Assembly: GCA_037833965.1 (NCBI GenBank) | Contig: AP031355.1 | Coordinates: forward strand, 30,839,501-30,903,500 | From: Marchantia polymorpha subsp. ruderalis | Taxonomy: Eukaryota > Streptophyta > Marchantiopsida > Marchantiales > Marchantiaceae | Direction of reading: 5' to 3' | DNA: 64,000 nucleotides | Shown: in pieces, positions 11,201 through 23,769 of the stretch | How the letters are laid out: each line of letters opens with the position of its first letter | Position numbering within the stretch: the stretch's first letter is position 1 | Program-made: the position numbers and the translations under genes | The notes under the pieces: model-generated | Databases searched by the model: none | What the model was told of the DNA's origin: nothing | Seen by the model: the letters and a program-made list of their open reading frames with translations, nothing else

Positions 11201-14200
11201 ACTCTGTGATTGCAATTGAAGCACTGAGACAGCTGCCATCTAAGGAAGATGTCCACAGGACTCTAGCATTACGATGATACTGAGGGACGAGCGAGATTTT
11301 ACGCCGAGCTTAGTTCCGCAGTCATCCCGTGCTGTCAGCGAAAACTACAATTATCTACATCCCATGCCACATGAAATTTACATTGCATTCAAAGTCTGAG
11401 TCTTATGAATCAAAGTTCACTGTTGTCATGTTGTCATGTTGTCAGGTCAAGGTATCACAAAGACATCCAGGCTCCTGCAGTATTCTGCATCATCACTGAA
11501 CCTATGCTCCCTAAGATAGTTGTGTGTAACTACCGACCTTCAGAAACCTAGAAAGTCATAGATTTCTGAAACTTCTACATTCATTGTCAGATCAGCCCTT
11601 CATGATATCATCCATTGTTATGAAGACACCCTGCATGGCAATAGATATCATTGAGCCACAGTTCCGTACTCGCTAAAGTGATCATCGCACTCAAAAGCAG
11701 CTTAGATTTCTGTACGATGGTCAGATTTGTGGTCTGATCACATAAATGTGAGCGTCAGATTAAGACCAAATGATTAGGCCAGTTGATCTGCAGAAGTTCC
11801 TGCATGATTGTCGAGGCTGGGCTTCGTCATCGACACACAGAACGCCTTGGATTTCTCTACAGATTGTCTTTGACAATAATTACTACTGTCAGATCTCCTT
11901 CATACAAAGCATCGTCGCAGTCATGCAGTACCCTCGCATGTGCATCGAGGGCATAAGTTGTGGAAGTACTGGTCTGGTCAACGGAGACCGCGCACATTAC
12001 TAGCTTGGAAAACCAAGGATGTCTGCAAATTGAGAGCGGATATATATACATATAAAATAGATCTATCCACAACTGTTGGCACAGTGCTGACTGGTGGAAG
12101 CAAGGCAGAGTGACTCAATGATTACACTAAGGAGAAATCCCAGTTGAATTGAATGCTTGTCATTAGTACGGTAAGCTCCCACTACAAAAGTTTTCATTCG
12201 ATATGTTTCTGCAACACACGACTTGCAGCAGGCTCTGAACCTCGCTCTTTGTCACCCATGACGAAAGCGCTCTTGTCGACTGCAAAAGCCTGTCACTAAT
12301 CTGGCACATCCACCCAGCTGGTCTCACTCGGTTGACAAGCCACCACACCTTGACCTGGAATTTATTTGCCTCGACTAGCATTGATTCGTTCGAAGTTGCG
12401 TGGTTCTTGTGCGTTGGAACTTTGAGTTCCTGACCCCTTCATGTAAATTTTAAATATTTCATGCTCTTGAAAAGTTTATATCATACGCCTGGACTTCAAT
12501 GGAGTATTGCCCATGTTGCGTAAGTGAGCAATGGCTTCTTACTTTTGTGTCTGACATGCCAGACTTCTGAAGGCACAAGTTATGTTGACGTACTTTCTAC
12601 GGCATCACTATTTCTTCTCCCTCAATCTCCTACATAGATATACCTTCAACGTCACAAATACGAAGGAAATTACACCCCAGCTGTTTAGTTTCTTCTAGCT
12701 CATTACCTTTAAATCTCTTTTACTCATAGAATCGAAAAAATATTTAAATGAAACACCCTGAATCTCCAATGCCGCGTTGATGGGCACACCGAATTCAACT
12801 CGTCAGCATGGGATTCAAGGAACCCAGTCCAATGCGAATCTTAGATTCCCCACATGGTCGGGATTTCATGTTCCAATGTTTCAGAGCATAATTCAGCCCG
12901 GATAGCCTCGCTCTTTCAAATATATAATGCTTGGGAAGCAGCGTGTCCCGATTAACATGACCACCAGAGGCGTGATGTAAGTCGCTATCTAAGAATCAAA
13001 CACATGTGTTGCAGTACGGTCCTAACGTACCTACAAAGCTTTTAGCATGCAGTTTCATCCTCTCATATTAAATAGCTATATGAGAATAATGATATACACT
13101 ATATTGTTATATTGGGCCTTTTATACATTTTTTACATTAAGTTCACTCACTTCATGTATTACGATGAAAAATGTTTTTATTTTTTGATTTTAATACTTAT
13201 TAAATTAGATACAATCGAATAGGTTATAATAATTGTTTCAATCATATATTTTCGTTTTCTTGATTTTTTTTCAAGTTTCAGGTGATGAATTATTTCTTAC
13301 TCTGAGGTTGAAAAATATTTTTACATTTATCTCAATCCAAATTTTTTTCTCACCACAATTTCTGATTCATAATTTCATCAGCTTATCAATCTTCTTCACT
13401 GAAAGCAATGGTATATCGTTTTGTCCAAAAAAACAGAATATAGAAAAGAAACACAAAGAAAAATAACTTCCAAAACAAACAACCCATCGAAAGAATATGT
13501 GATTCAAATCGTTAAGGTGAAGTCCATAAGATTACAACTTTTTTTATTGAATGTTTGAATTTTTTATGGAAATTTGATTAAATTTTTTTTAATAATACAG
13601 ACTAACTAGTATAACTGATCATAGTAAAACTAATGTAAGTTAACTTTTAACATATATCAGTTCATAAAATTACTGGAATCAATGTGAATCAATTTAAGAG
13701 TTTGCTGTCTTTTATGTTTTAAAAATCTTTCAAACCCAAGAACATCAATCCTTGCAATATTTGGCGATCAATACTAGCAGAAAGATGAATATATTTGCCT
13801 CGAAAAAGTTAATGACTATCATCGCCCCAATTTCATGCGTAAAATATCTCAAATCATTTCAGCCGCATGATTTTGTATTTTATTTGCTGCATAAGTGTGA
13901 CTAATTCGATATGCATCTTTTCAATATTGCTTGCAATAACAGGTCTCATAGATTATTGAATACATCTAATATTAGCAATTTTTTGAAATTGTTGAGAAAA
14001 TTCATGTCATATAAAAGATATTTTGACTATCTTATCCAAATCACACTTCGCAAAATTAAAGATGAAGTGTTTACCAATTAGATTTTATAGCTTTGCCGGT
14101 CTCTTTACGAGTAGATTCACAAGACAGAAAATGCAGACACGTGAGAAGACGCAAGATACATGGTTCGTCCTTCTGGCCACCTAAACACTAAAATAATATG

Positions 14201-16620
14201 TTTATAATGAGCGACAAAGAAACCCGCCGCGCTAAGTATTACAGGAGACGCACGGACAAACATAACAAAACCCTAATATACGTCGAATTCACTACCGACA
14301 GTGAGTCACTTACACACCTTCCCGACTAGGGTTATTGCTGACATCTCTTATATTGACATTTTGCAATTGCTACTATAGTTCTTTATCTTTGTACTATAAA
14401 TTAAAATTTTTCATTTCAAATTTTTTTCGACTCAGTTTCTATAAGCTTCGTATATTGAAACTTATTATTATTAATTTTTATTTTTAAAAAAATGTTAAAA
14501 TTTTAGTCAATAATTGGATTGAATTTGATTTGATTTTCTGGTCTTTAAATTAAACATTTCATAGCAAAAAAACTCTAATTATCCCTATGCATGAAAAAAC
14601 TATAGGTATCCATATGCATAGGATATCAAACTTTCCTATGATTTTAACCTATTAAAAAAAATTTCTAGACATTATTATTATGAAACAAAATTTCCTTATT
14701 TGACGATCAAAGAATAAAGTTACTTATGAGCTGTGGCTTGCAAATTGAATTAAATTTGATGTGGGCTGATACAAACTGATGCAAGTATTGATACAAATTA
14801 TTATACATAATACCAATAAATATTCAGACAAACATTGATACAAAGTATTCATACAATTGCCCGTACAAAGTGATACAGGAATATTTACACAAAATATTTT
14901 AATTTTGGATTAATTACTATTTTCCCAAAGGACCGAGACAAATGTCCGTTAATAGAACATTTCTTTGAAAAAAAAGTTTTAATTTAGAAATAGATAACAA
15001 TACGGATAGAATGATTGACCAATCTTCTTTTATCATCAAGAAGCTTAAAATTAAATCCCTTTTTTGAACGGAAATTTTGATTTTTGAAATTTTTTTTTTA
15101 CCTCCTAGATGAGAGTCGCAAGTTTATACAAAGTAAAAAACTGGAAGAATGCAACTAACGGTTAGAATTTTCAAAGTAAACTTTAAGCCTATATGCATTC
15201 TTTGAACAACAATTAGAATGTTGTAGAGATTTTGAACAATCCAATTTGAGTATAATGAATTATAAAATGCCAATTAAAATAAATAAAAAATAAAAAATAT
15301 TTAAATTGGAATTTAATTCAAAATAAAAATCAAATATTGATTTAATGCTTGAATTACAAGATTGCAATTATCTTTGAGGATTGTAGTAGCTTAGACAAAA
15401 TTTTTGCTGATAGAAGTGAATTCTAAATATCAAAAGTTTGTATTAGATTATATTTTTAATATCTATTGATCAACAATTTTGGTAATTTTTTAGATTGATT
15501 GTGTGAAAGTTTAAAAAAATACAGAAAAAGAATTTCATTGATATCTGCATATCGGCTAACTGTTGAAGATTATTAAATAAATGTGAAAATGAAAGGTAAA
15601 AAAAAAAATCTCAAACACAATAATATGTTTTAATATATAATTATCATTTCTTTATAACTATCGTTGATAATGTTGTTTACTATTTTTCATTATGAATTTC
15701 ATTCACTCTATCAATTGCAACATAATACAAGTTCAAAATATTGTTGATTTAATTAAATTTTAAAAAATTTATTGCTATTAAATTACTAAAAATTGTCTTA
15801 ACAACATAGACCAATTTTTTTTTCAATTTTACAAGAAAATAAAATTTAAATTTCTTTGATTATAGATTAGATAAATATTCTAACTAAAAAAATTTGATGA
15901 TTTGAATTACAAATATTTTACATTACTAAACTTCTCCATATAAGGTTAAAATAATACTTTGCAACAAACTCAATTTCACTTAGTATGTATATAATTTTGC
16001 GCAAAAGTGATCTTAGATCACAGTAGTTTCAAATTGAAGGAGAAGTTTTTATTCACTTAGATGACATGATCTGTTCATATTCAAATAAATCTTTGATCTC
16101 ATCATGGCATCATTATAAAAAAATGTTATCTTGTTCTGACTAAGTAAAGTATTATGCAATTCTTTGCTCACAATACTCCATCTGAATTGGAATGTAGCCA
16201 CATTCAATTATATGAAATTTTTTTTTACAATAATTGTTATAAAACTCTAGACACATATCTTTATCGAAGGATGTTAATCAACAAATGAATGAGCTTGATA
16301 ACAAATGATGAGAGAGTTTAAAAAATTTGGCAAATAAATGCTTGCAGTGATGTTTGCATGTGATGAGATAAGAAAAATAAATAAAAAATCATGAATGTAA
16401 TCGTTATTTTGAGAGTAAAAAATGGAATCGCCTTTTAATTGATTTTTGTTGAAATTTTATAAAATCAAAGAAAAAAATTGAAGTAAGATAAAAAATTACA
16501 TGTGAGTGCTGACGTGTTAAGTTGAAATTCAAAGTCAAGCATTTTGATTTCAATCAAGTAACTCATGAACCATTTTTTTTGGATGTAAAAATAATGTTTA
16601 AAAGAGGAAAATAAACAATG
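8293..16620. other. long intergenic region, increasingly AT-rich to the right
   Basis: No gene can be supported. A 127-residue plus-strand frame at 9624-10007 (starting MHYISQSASEW) shows no motif and its surroundings lack coding character. A tandem GTTGTCAT unit occurs three times near 11427. From about 13050 onward the DNA is very AT-rich with frequent stops in all frames. The stretch 14100-14330 (containing ACATGGTTCGTCC) is less AT-rich and resembles an LTR margin, but I could not define ends. Confidence 0.3.
9624..10007 (+). CDS. hypothetical ORF, doubtful
   Basis: A 127-codon ATG-to-stop frame. It begins MHYISQSASEWLDRVDRSQL and contains an acidic stretch (GDEILNLEELDFLDF). No domain, signal peptide or membrane segment is evident, and no flanking exon or splice site supports it. 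It may be a chance frame; it is listed because it is the longest simple ORF in the 6.5-16.6 kb interval. Confidence 0.15.
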   Translation: MHYISQSASEWLDRVDRSQLVYFFSFVHVLHSSKSGDYLPEPSGDEILNLEELDFLDFIMFKYCLSKFSHKNLSIAASCQSKHLSCFDPSYNNFSRKNLWVKFKDGAKSHNSNVDNYEVIQPTQLRV

Positions 16621-16629
16621 CGTTTTTTT

Positions 16630-17237
16630 CCGAGAGATTTGCTTAATGGGACCCCCGCCAAACGTAAATTGCTTGATGAAACCCATCAAGTTTCACTTTA
16701 CCCGATGGAAACCCAAGGACAGTGTGCCGTAGCTGAGTTCTAGTAGGTGTTCTTGTACGGATATGTTCTCATCGCCAAATAAATGACACACTTGAAACTG
16801 TAGCACCGCTTCAAAAAGTGCCGAAGCTGAGTTCTAGTAGGTGTTCTAGTACAGGTATGTTCTCATCGCCAAATAAATGACACATCTGAAACTATAGCAC
16901 TGCTTAGAAAGCTAATCGATCATTCAAATATATTTTTGTGACATCCACGCTTGGAGCTATTTTTTCATTTTCTCCACCTTTCCGTACCATTCTTCCCAAG
17001 AAAGTGGTCCAGACTCTACGGAGCAATGCGATGCCAACGGCGAAACAAAGTATCACGTGCCGAAGGTAACACGAAGTGTGATTCAAGCACTGTTTTTTCT
17101 TCACACTAGAACAGCGTAACCATCTACTAGAACTCAACGACGAAACACCGTACGTGGGATCCCATTGGGTAAATTGAAACTTGATGGGTACTATCAAGCA
17201 ATTTACATTTGGAAAGGGTTCCATCAAGCAAATATCT
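16630..17237. mobile_element. MULE-like non-autonomous transposon with long terminal inverted repeats
   Basis: The two ends match in inverted orientation for roughly 85 bp. Landmarks are GTAAATTGCTTGAT, ACCCATCAAGTTTCA and TTTACCC on the left (16670-16710) and their complements on the right (17160-17215). Weaker matching continues inward (GAGTTCTAGTAG at about 16735 and its complement near 17130). The 9-bp sequence CGTTTTTTT stands on both sides (16621-16629 and 17238-17246), the target-duplication length usual for Mutator-like elements. The left end has three extra bases before the best TIR alignment. The interior carries a 94-bp tandem duplication. No transposase is encoded. Confidence 0.75.
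16724..16911. repeat. 94-bp direct tandem duplication inside the MULE-like element
   Basis: Units 16724-16817 and 16818-16911 both begin GTGCCG(T/A)AGCTGAG and run through ATGTTCTCATCGCCAAATAA to AGCAC(C/T)GCTT. They differ at about a dozen positions. Confidence 0.85.
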
Positions 17238-17461
17238 CGTTTTTTTACATTGCAAGGGTTTTTATGTTGAGTAAATTTTTTTTTAAGTATAGTATATCAG
17301 CCAAGATTCTATGGCAATCTTCAAAAAAGTATATAATCAGATTACCCGTTTTAGTTCAAAGCTAATTGAAATAGTAGAGTTATTTTGATATTATCATCTT
17401 CATCTATATTTTTAGAAATTACATTCAATATATACTTATATATTTTATATCAACGAATCAC

Positions 17462-17842
17462 CGTAGGGGTAAATGTGATCCTGAATTCTTGATCCCGGTC
17501 TCATCCTTAAGTTAAATAACATCATGTAGGTGTTCATCACATGTGATATTTTTTTCTAATGAAAACGTCTCTGTAGGGCATCAAAAAGATGTGTAAACTC
17601 AGAATATTTCTCAACTTGCTTCATAACTAAAGGATCTAGATAACCCATCACAATGTAGACTGTTTGTTCTTGTGAACCACTCCAATCAATGTCGGTAATG
17701 TGCATTTATTTGTCTCTAAGCACATTAACAAGACCCATAAATCTTAGCTTGTCTTTCACTTGTTTTTCCAAAGCAGATAATCACTTTGGCCATCAAAAAG
17801 AAGAATGTTGTACCTTGTTACTCCAACTTGTTTTGATGCCAT
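17462..17842 (-). pseudogene. Copia gag N-terminal fragment
   Basis: On the minus strand, ATG 17842-17840 opens MASKQVGVTRYNILLFDG and the sequence follows the gag of the Copia copy at 39718-40096 nearly base for base, with frameshifts. Matching ends abruptly near 17462, where the other copy goes on, so the rest of gag and all of pol have been lost here. The gag family is the UBN2-like type of plant Copia elements. Its leader, primer-binding site and LTR lie to the right (17843-20010). Confidence 0.8.
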
Positions 17843-18103
17843 TTCAGTTTGATAAAAACTAGAGACAACGTTTGCTTCCGCGTCAATTTTGTCATTCGGG
17901 TGGATTTTCAGCTTCTGAAAATGGTCAAGATGCAGTAGTTGCGTGAAGAACTTTCCAACGGTACCCAATTTGCCTATATTTTGACATAGTGTGTTTGAAA
18001 CAAAATATGCACAAACGGAATATTCCACTAATGAAACAACATTTTTTGCAACAAGAATCTTCAGGACAAAAAATTGGTCTGGCTTAATATGCCCGCTTGT
18101 GCG

Positions 18104-18345
18104 CAAATTCCACCCGCGATCACTGTCGCACGTGATTCAGCGTCCGTCATCCGTGACTTCCGTCCTCCGTGATCACCGTCACCCGCAACTTAAATATTCG
18201 GCACTAACGAATCTCGTCGCCCGTAACCATCGTCACCCGTGACTCTTGTCGCCCGTGACTACCATCGCCAGGGACTGAAAAAATTGTCACTCGCGTCTGC
18301 AATGTCAGTCATCCGTGATTGTCGTCGCCCATGACCTGCACCGTT
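18104..18345. repeat. imperfect 15-nt tandem repeats in the Copia leader (left copy)
   Basis: Variants of GTCGCCCGTGACCACC (e.g. CGTCACCCGCAACT, CGTCGCCCGTAACCAT, GTCGCCCGTGACTACC) follow each other at about 15-nt spacing. The same repeat occurs in the same place relative to gag in the copy at 40208-40440, so it belongs to the untranslated leader of this Copia family. Confidence 0.75.
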
Positions 18346-18399
18346 ATCGTCTGGACTGTTACCGTCATTATCGTCATCGGTAGAGTTGTCACCGACGTC

Positions 18400-19240
18400 C
18401 GGATCAACCTTATAGGGTCAACCTTGTTCGAAGTACGATCTCTGTTGCAGAGGGGCGGAGTCTGCCTCTCCTGTGACTTTTCGAGTCGCTGCGCGGGGGC
18501 TAATTCGGATGCCTGTTGGGGGGTGTTACAATGTTGACCTTGTTTGACATTTGACATTTGACATTTGCTGCAGAGGGGCATGGGTCCGCCTCTTCCACTC
18601 TTGGCCGCTCCGGCGACCTCTTGGCTTGCCGCTCGGACTTCACTGTAGAGAGGGAGTTATGAAATCCGCCGTTGCCCTACTTCTGGCCGCTTCCGCGACC
18701 TCCGCCTCCTTGACACTCCTTTTGTCTCGAGGTTTTGTCGAGACAATGAAGATCCTTTTGAAAAAACTTGTTGTGTAGGTCCTTGGGGTTGGGTTGCTCT
18801 CTTGCATGGGGGTGACATGTGGGGAGAGGGGAGGGGGCCGCCTCGGAGGATGGGAAGAGCCCCGTCGCTTGGAGGCCTGCCTCGGGGGAAGGGGTGAAGA
18901 GGTTCCACGCCGCTCGGAGATTTTTGCCTCTAGGTGGAGTGGATCCCCACCGCTTGGGGGCCCTACCCGCTGATCTTCGCCGTTGCTGCTCAAATTCTAT
19001 GGGCCTCCACTACCCTTCGCCGTTGCTACCCGCTGCACTATTTCTGCGGGCCTCCACTGCCCTTCGCCGTTGCTGCCCGCTGCACTATTTCTACGCTGCT
19101 CCCACTGCCCGAATCTGCTTGCCGCTGCCCGAAGTCCGCGAAGAAGGGGGAACACCTCCTTTTCGCCTCTCAAAAACAATCTGCCACTTTGCTTCTGCCT
19201 GGGAGTCTAGGCCGCTCATACTCCCTCTCGACCTCGCTCA
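18400..19240. other. GC-rich island in the leader of the Copia fragment
   Basis: This stretch is strikingly GC-rich against AT-rich flanks. Overlapping ORFs on both strands are rich in Arg, Pro, Ser and Leu and look like composition effects. Repeated phrases (TTGCAGAGGGGC, TGGCCGCT, TTCGCCGTTGCT) suggest expansion of short motifs. TTTGACA(T) is repeated in tandem at about 18541-18566. I see no protein family; it could be captured or expanded non-coding DNA. Confidence 0.4.
19001..19094. repeat. 47-bp tandem repeat, two full units plus a partial one
   Basis: Units 19001-19047 and 19048-19094 both begin GGGCCTCCACT(A/G)CCCTTCG and end CACTATTTCT(G/A)C, differing at four positions. A degenerate partial unit precedes them (about 18965-19000). 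Confidence 0.85.
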
Positions 19241-19740
19241 CACACTTTCTAAGAATGTCACTCTTATTCTTGTCAACTCCAAGAATCTTACACTTTCTTA
19301 TATTGTCACTAAACACTGTCAGAACTTCGCATAGAAACTTAGCAACATTTAGTAAAAGTAAAATTTGAAATCATTTTCACTATACACACCATCAGTGGAA
19401 ATTTTTTACTAAACATTAAACAACCTGACAACAAAGCTTCAATCATAGTAAACAATTTATATAGACATGACTAAAACGTTTTATCAATGTCTACCCTCCT
19501 GAAAACTGTCTACTGAGTTTTGGAAAAAACTCTGAGACTACAAAAAACTGAAATAGTGTCTACATATTTCTCAAAAAACTCTAAGAATTGAAAAAATAGT
19601 CTACAAAATTCTGACACTGAAAATTTTTTGAAAATTTCTTCTATTGTCAAACTTTCAGAAAGTAAAACAAGCTTTTCACTCTACGTGTAAGTGAAAGAAC
19701 ATCAAACAGAAACCTGGAACCTACTCTGAATCGTAAGCCC

Positions 19741-19752
19741 GTTCTGATACCA
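19741..19752 (-). promoter_or_regulatory. Copia primer-binding site
   Basis: The minus strand reads TGGTATCAGAAC, matching the TGGTATCAGAGC priming site for initiator-Met tRNA found next to the 5' LTR of most plant Copia elements. It lies between the LTR (right) and leader plus gag (left), the order expected for a minus-strand element. Confidence 0.75.
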
Positions 19753-20010
19753 ATTCCTAAACGTAAAATCAAGCATCATTCAAGCCAAGCACAAACTTAA
19801 GAGACACTCATATAACGTGGTTCACCCTCGAGAGCTACGTCCACAGATGAAGTGCACGAGAAGATTTACGGACAACTCAATACTAAAAGCACATTCAAGT
19901 AGAAGCCTTGGGGTATATTTATACCCAAAGTCAACGACACACCTATTTATAAATAGCTATAACTTGAGGTTACTTCTTAACGGGAGTTATCCTCAACTTA
20001 TTCTACTTGA
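19753..20010 (-). mobile_element. Copia 5' LTR, partial
   Basis: The sequence from TTCCTAAACG to about 20010 aligns with the LTR at 35531-35982: CATTCAAGCCAAG, CTCATATAACGTGGTTCA, GCTACGTCCAC, TATATTTATACCCAAAG, CACCTAT..ATAAATAGCTA and GGAGTTA.CCTCAAC. On the minus strand TATAAATATACCC (19923-19911) is the likely LTR TATA box. Similarity fades beyond 20010, so the LTR start is not defined. Confidence 0.75.
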
Positions 20011-23000
20011 TCTCTATCTTTGTAATTTTATAATCAGATATTGCCAAACAAATTCAATTGAAATTTGTTCAATTTCTTTTCAAAGCATTTGTTTGATCTT
20101 GACAACATTAACAATCTTACATCAAAAATATAAAAAGTAGAAAAAATTAAATTTATTGTAATCTACTTGTAGATTTGAGTTTTTGATACAATTAAGATTC
20201 AAATGTTTGATGGCTTTAAACGTTTATTGATTCCATTCAAAGTGATACTTAATATGAACAGATTTATTATTATTTTAGAATATTAATTACATTTTTTTTA
20301 AAGTTTTAATCAAGGTGCTTGAAATAAAAACAAATAAAAAGATAGTATTGATAAAACACAAACATAATGATTTAGATATGCTATAGAGCATTATAATCTA
20401 TAGTAAAAACATCTACATCAAATTTTAAGTTAAGGTGATTTATGTATGACAATCCAAGCTATGACACATACACAATATCTTAACACTCTTATAATCATCT
20501 CTAGTTGATTACAACTAAAGTACAATTTACTCAAAATAAAGAAAGATTTGATATATATTGGATAATATATTATTATCATATATATCATTTGTGTGCTTGA
20601 TATATATTGAATAATAGTGTTAGTTGATATCTCGACATCAGCAATCCATGTGCTGCTTAGATGAACATAACATGTGTTAGTCAGTGTGTTAATTTAGAAC
20701 ACGTTTGTAACATGTGGATTTGTTAGATTGGTGTGAATTATGATAGTTGATGTGTTAGTTTGTTTATAAATTGAAAACATCACGTTTGTGATCTGTGTGC
20801 TTATTAATAATATTTGTCATGTCAACTATGCATTATGAGTGAAATGAATGATGAGATGAAATCTTTTTTTCTTATACATTATCTATGTAAAAAAAAGAAA
20901 AATCATTTTTGGCAACTCTCATCTTCTGAATTTGTGTTTCATATGCAAGTGAACTATGTTCATAATTTTTAATGTTACAATTATATTTAACTTGAGTATT
21001 TCTTAAATGTGAAATGATCTTGAATGTAATTGCAAAAAAATGATAATAAATTTTGTATATGTAGAAATATATAAAAATTATTGATAGAAAAGATTACATT
21101 TTATTTTGTACTAAACTATGATATGAAAATTACTTGATATGAGTGAGAATAAAATTTGAAGAAATCAATTATAGATGAACATATAAAGTAGCATATCATT
21201 AAAAAATAAAAATTTTGCATGAAAAAGCGAGAAAGTAAAAAGAAAACAATTTGGGAAGATAAAAATTAAAACTTCATCATTGAAGATTCAAGTACAAAAA
21301 AACTAGTTTATAGTGAAATGCAAACACAGTTAAAAAATGACTTCATGATATTGAAGATGAATCAATTTTTGTTAAATGAACATAATGTAAGGTGAAAGCA
21401 TTGAAGAAATGTAGATAGATGAAGGTCAAATCATAAAGATGATTATACATTTTATCCAATTTTGTGTTTGTGATTTTATCGTAAAATTTTTCATAAAATT
21501 CTACACCATCTATAAAACTCTTACATGATACATTACATGATAACAAATGTTGTTAAGCAAAGTGCTTGAACTTCATGTAGTAAAATGCAAGAACATTTTC
21601 AGCGAAGTATTCAAGCTATTGATTTTCTTCAAATCAAAGTAATAAAAATGAGTAAATTGAAGTAGAAATCTATAAACACATCAAAGAATTTTAACATATT
21701 CAAGAATCTGACATGGATTTGACCAAATCAAATGCCCTACATGTATACAAACAATACTTGAAAGATTTGTATACACAAGTAAATAATTATAAGCATGTCA
21801 TCCATTATGAATGAAGAAAATGCAATAGTTCAATAAACTTCAAGTGTTTATGATATCATTCTCAATGTCATCAATCAATGCTTGAGATAAATTTGTGAAT
21901 GAAGTTGAAAAGATAAGAAGATAGATATGATTATGCATCATCATCAAAGTCAACATTAAAGTTTAAAAACATGATTTATGAATCATTGAATCTACATTTG
22001 CAAGAAGAGTATAAAATTATGAATGGGTGTGAGGAGTAGCAAAAATCCATTAGATTTGTTAAGATTAGGCATGTGAAAAGATGTATCATATTGTAATTTT
22101 TTCAAACTCAACCAAGATCTCAACATCAAAATATGAAAACAAGATTTATGAATAGTTGAATCTTTATTTGCAAGAAGTGTATAAAAAAATTTATTGGTGT
22201 GAGGAGTAGCAAAAGTCCATTAGATTTGTTAAGATAAGGCATGTGAAAAGATGTATCATATAACTTAGTTTTTCCAAACTCAACCAAGATCACAAGCAGC
22301 AACTGAAGCAACAACTTTTCAACAACATGAAAAATTTAGATAACAAACAAAAATAACCAAATAGTTTTAGAATAGAAAGATCAAAATGAAATTCACGTTA
22401 CTGCATTTTTAATTTCACAAAATCAAAAAAATCATGATTGAAAGGAGATAATGGCTAGAAGCTGATAAAAAGAGCAAAAATAAATCTAAATGATAGTTAA
22501 ATATGAGTAAAAAAACACGATCTAATTTTTTTTTACAAATAGAAAATCTTTTATCACAAAGTATTGCAATGAAATTAGTATCAATGTTGATGAAAGATAT
22601 CAATGAAGAAATGAAATTGCCAAATGGAAATACCAAAAAATCAGGACATCATGAGAGTATAAGGTGGATTATAAAGATGATAATCTTGATAAAATATTTT
22701 TAAAAAAATTATCAAAGAGTCATGTGAATCACAATATTGAGATTAGATTTAAAAAATGTAAAGCTCAAGGAAAAAACTGTTGACAACTATATTTTATGCA
22801 GTAATTATCACAAATTTTATCAGAAAATAATGAAAAATAAATATTCATGATTTCATATGAATGATTTGTTTGATCAATCTTTGATAATTCATCAAATAGC
22901 ATCTAAAAAGCGGTTAAATTAAAATTTGAATTGCAATGGATGACATTCACAAGATTGTTTTTTTGTTCTAAGTATATTGATTTTGCATATTTGTAGATGT

Positions 23001-23769
23001 CTTTTGATTTTATGGATGAATCTGTCAAATTGATGAGATTGATGAATGATAATTTTGTCTTTATATAAACAAATATATATATTTCTACTTAATGCTTTAA
23101 AATATTTCAAAATTTAAAATAATCAAGGGCAAAATTTTAAAGAATTATTTTAGGTTTTGCAAAGAAATAAATTATATACCAAAGCTTCAAAAAATGAGTT
23201 TGGCTATCAAAAATAATAACTTCGTCATAAAGTTAGAGACTAAGTAGTCTTAATAATGAGTGAAAAGACAAGATTTACTAAAAAATTAACAACACATGAA
23301 CATTATATTTAACCAAACAATTATTGGTCTTGTGAAAAATTTGTGATAAACTTGTGAAAAATTTTACTCTTTTTTTTAAATTTTTAACATTTATGCTCGT
23401 TTAAGATAAAGAATGAAGATGAAAAAAAACTTAATTTTTTTTTTCAAGCATGTACATATATATTTTATTACAAACCTCTCTATATAAGTAATATGATTAT
23501 AATCAAATCATCAGCTAAAAAATGATGTGTAATATATAACAGTTTGTGGCATGATGAAAATAAAGTTAAGATGAATAAAATTCTAATTTAGCCAAAAAAA
23601 TAATTTTATCTATTTGATTCAATGATGAGTACATTATCATCATATGAATTAACTTAAAAATCAGCTAGGCATCTAGTTAATGCATCCTTGATATTTAGAA
23701 ATTTTAGGGTATATGCAATAAGGAGATTCTTCACTTAAGGTCTCTCAAACACCTTTGTTTCGAGCCAAC
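20011..23769. other. AT-rich gene-poor region
   Basis: No gene is visible: stops are dense in all frames and the few 60-70 codon ORFs are Lys/Asn/Ile/Phe-rich composition effects. It contains a diverged tandem duplication (21966-22290). Short TGATATATATTG repeats occur near 20550-20610. The right edge grades into the Gypsy remnant. Confidence 0.35.
21966..22290. repeat. about 170-bp tandem duplication
   Basis: Two units with a 170-nt offset share GATTTATGAAT, TTGCAAGAAG.GTATAAAA, GGTGTGAGGAGTAGCAAAA and TCCATTAGATTTGTTAAGAT. They also share GGCATGTGAAAAGATGTATC and CAAACTCAACCAAGATC. The first runs about 21966-22128, the second about 22136-22290. Confidence 0.85.

Noticed and set aside
13233..13466. 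Phe/Ile-rich 77-codon ORF as a small membrane protein
   Set aside because: It sits in AT-rich DNA where such frames arise from composition alone, and no supporting context was found.
18819..19368. Overlapping plus-strand ORFs of 144 and 171 codons
   Set aside because: They lie in GC-rich tandem repeats in the leader of a Copia fragment, are open in several frames at once and have no domain.
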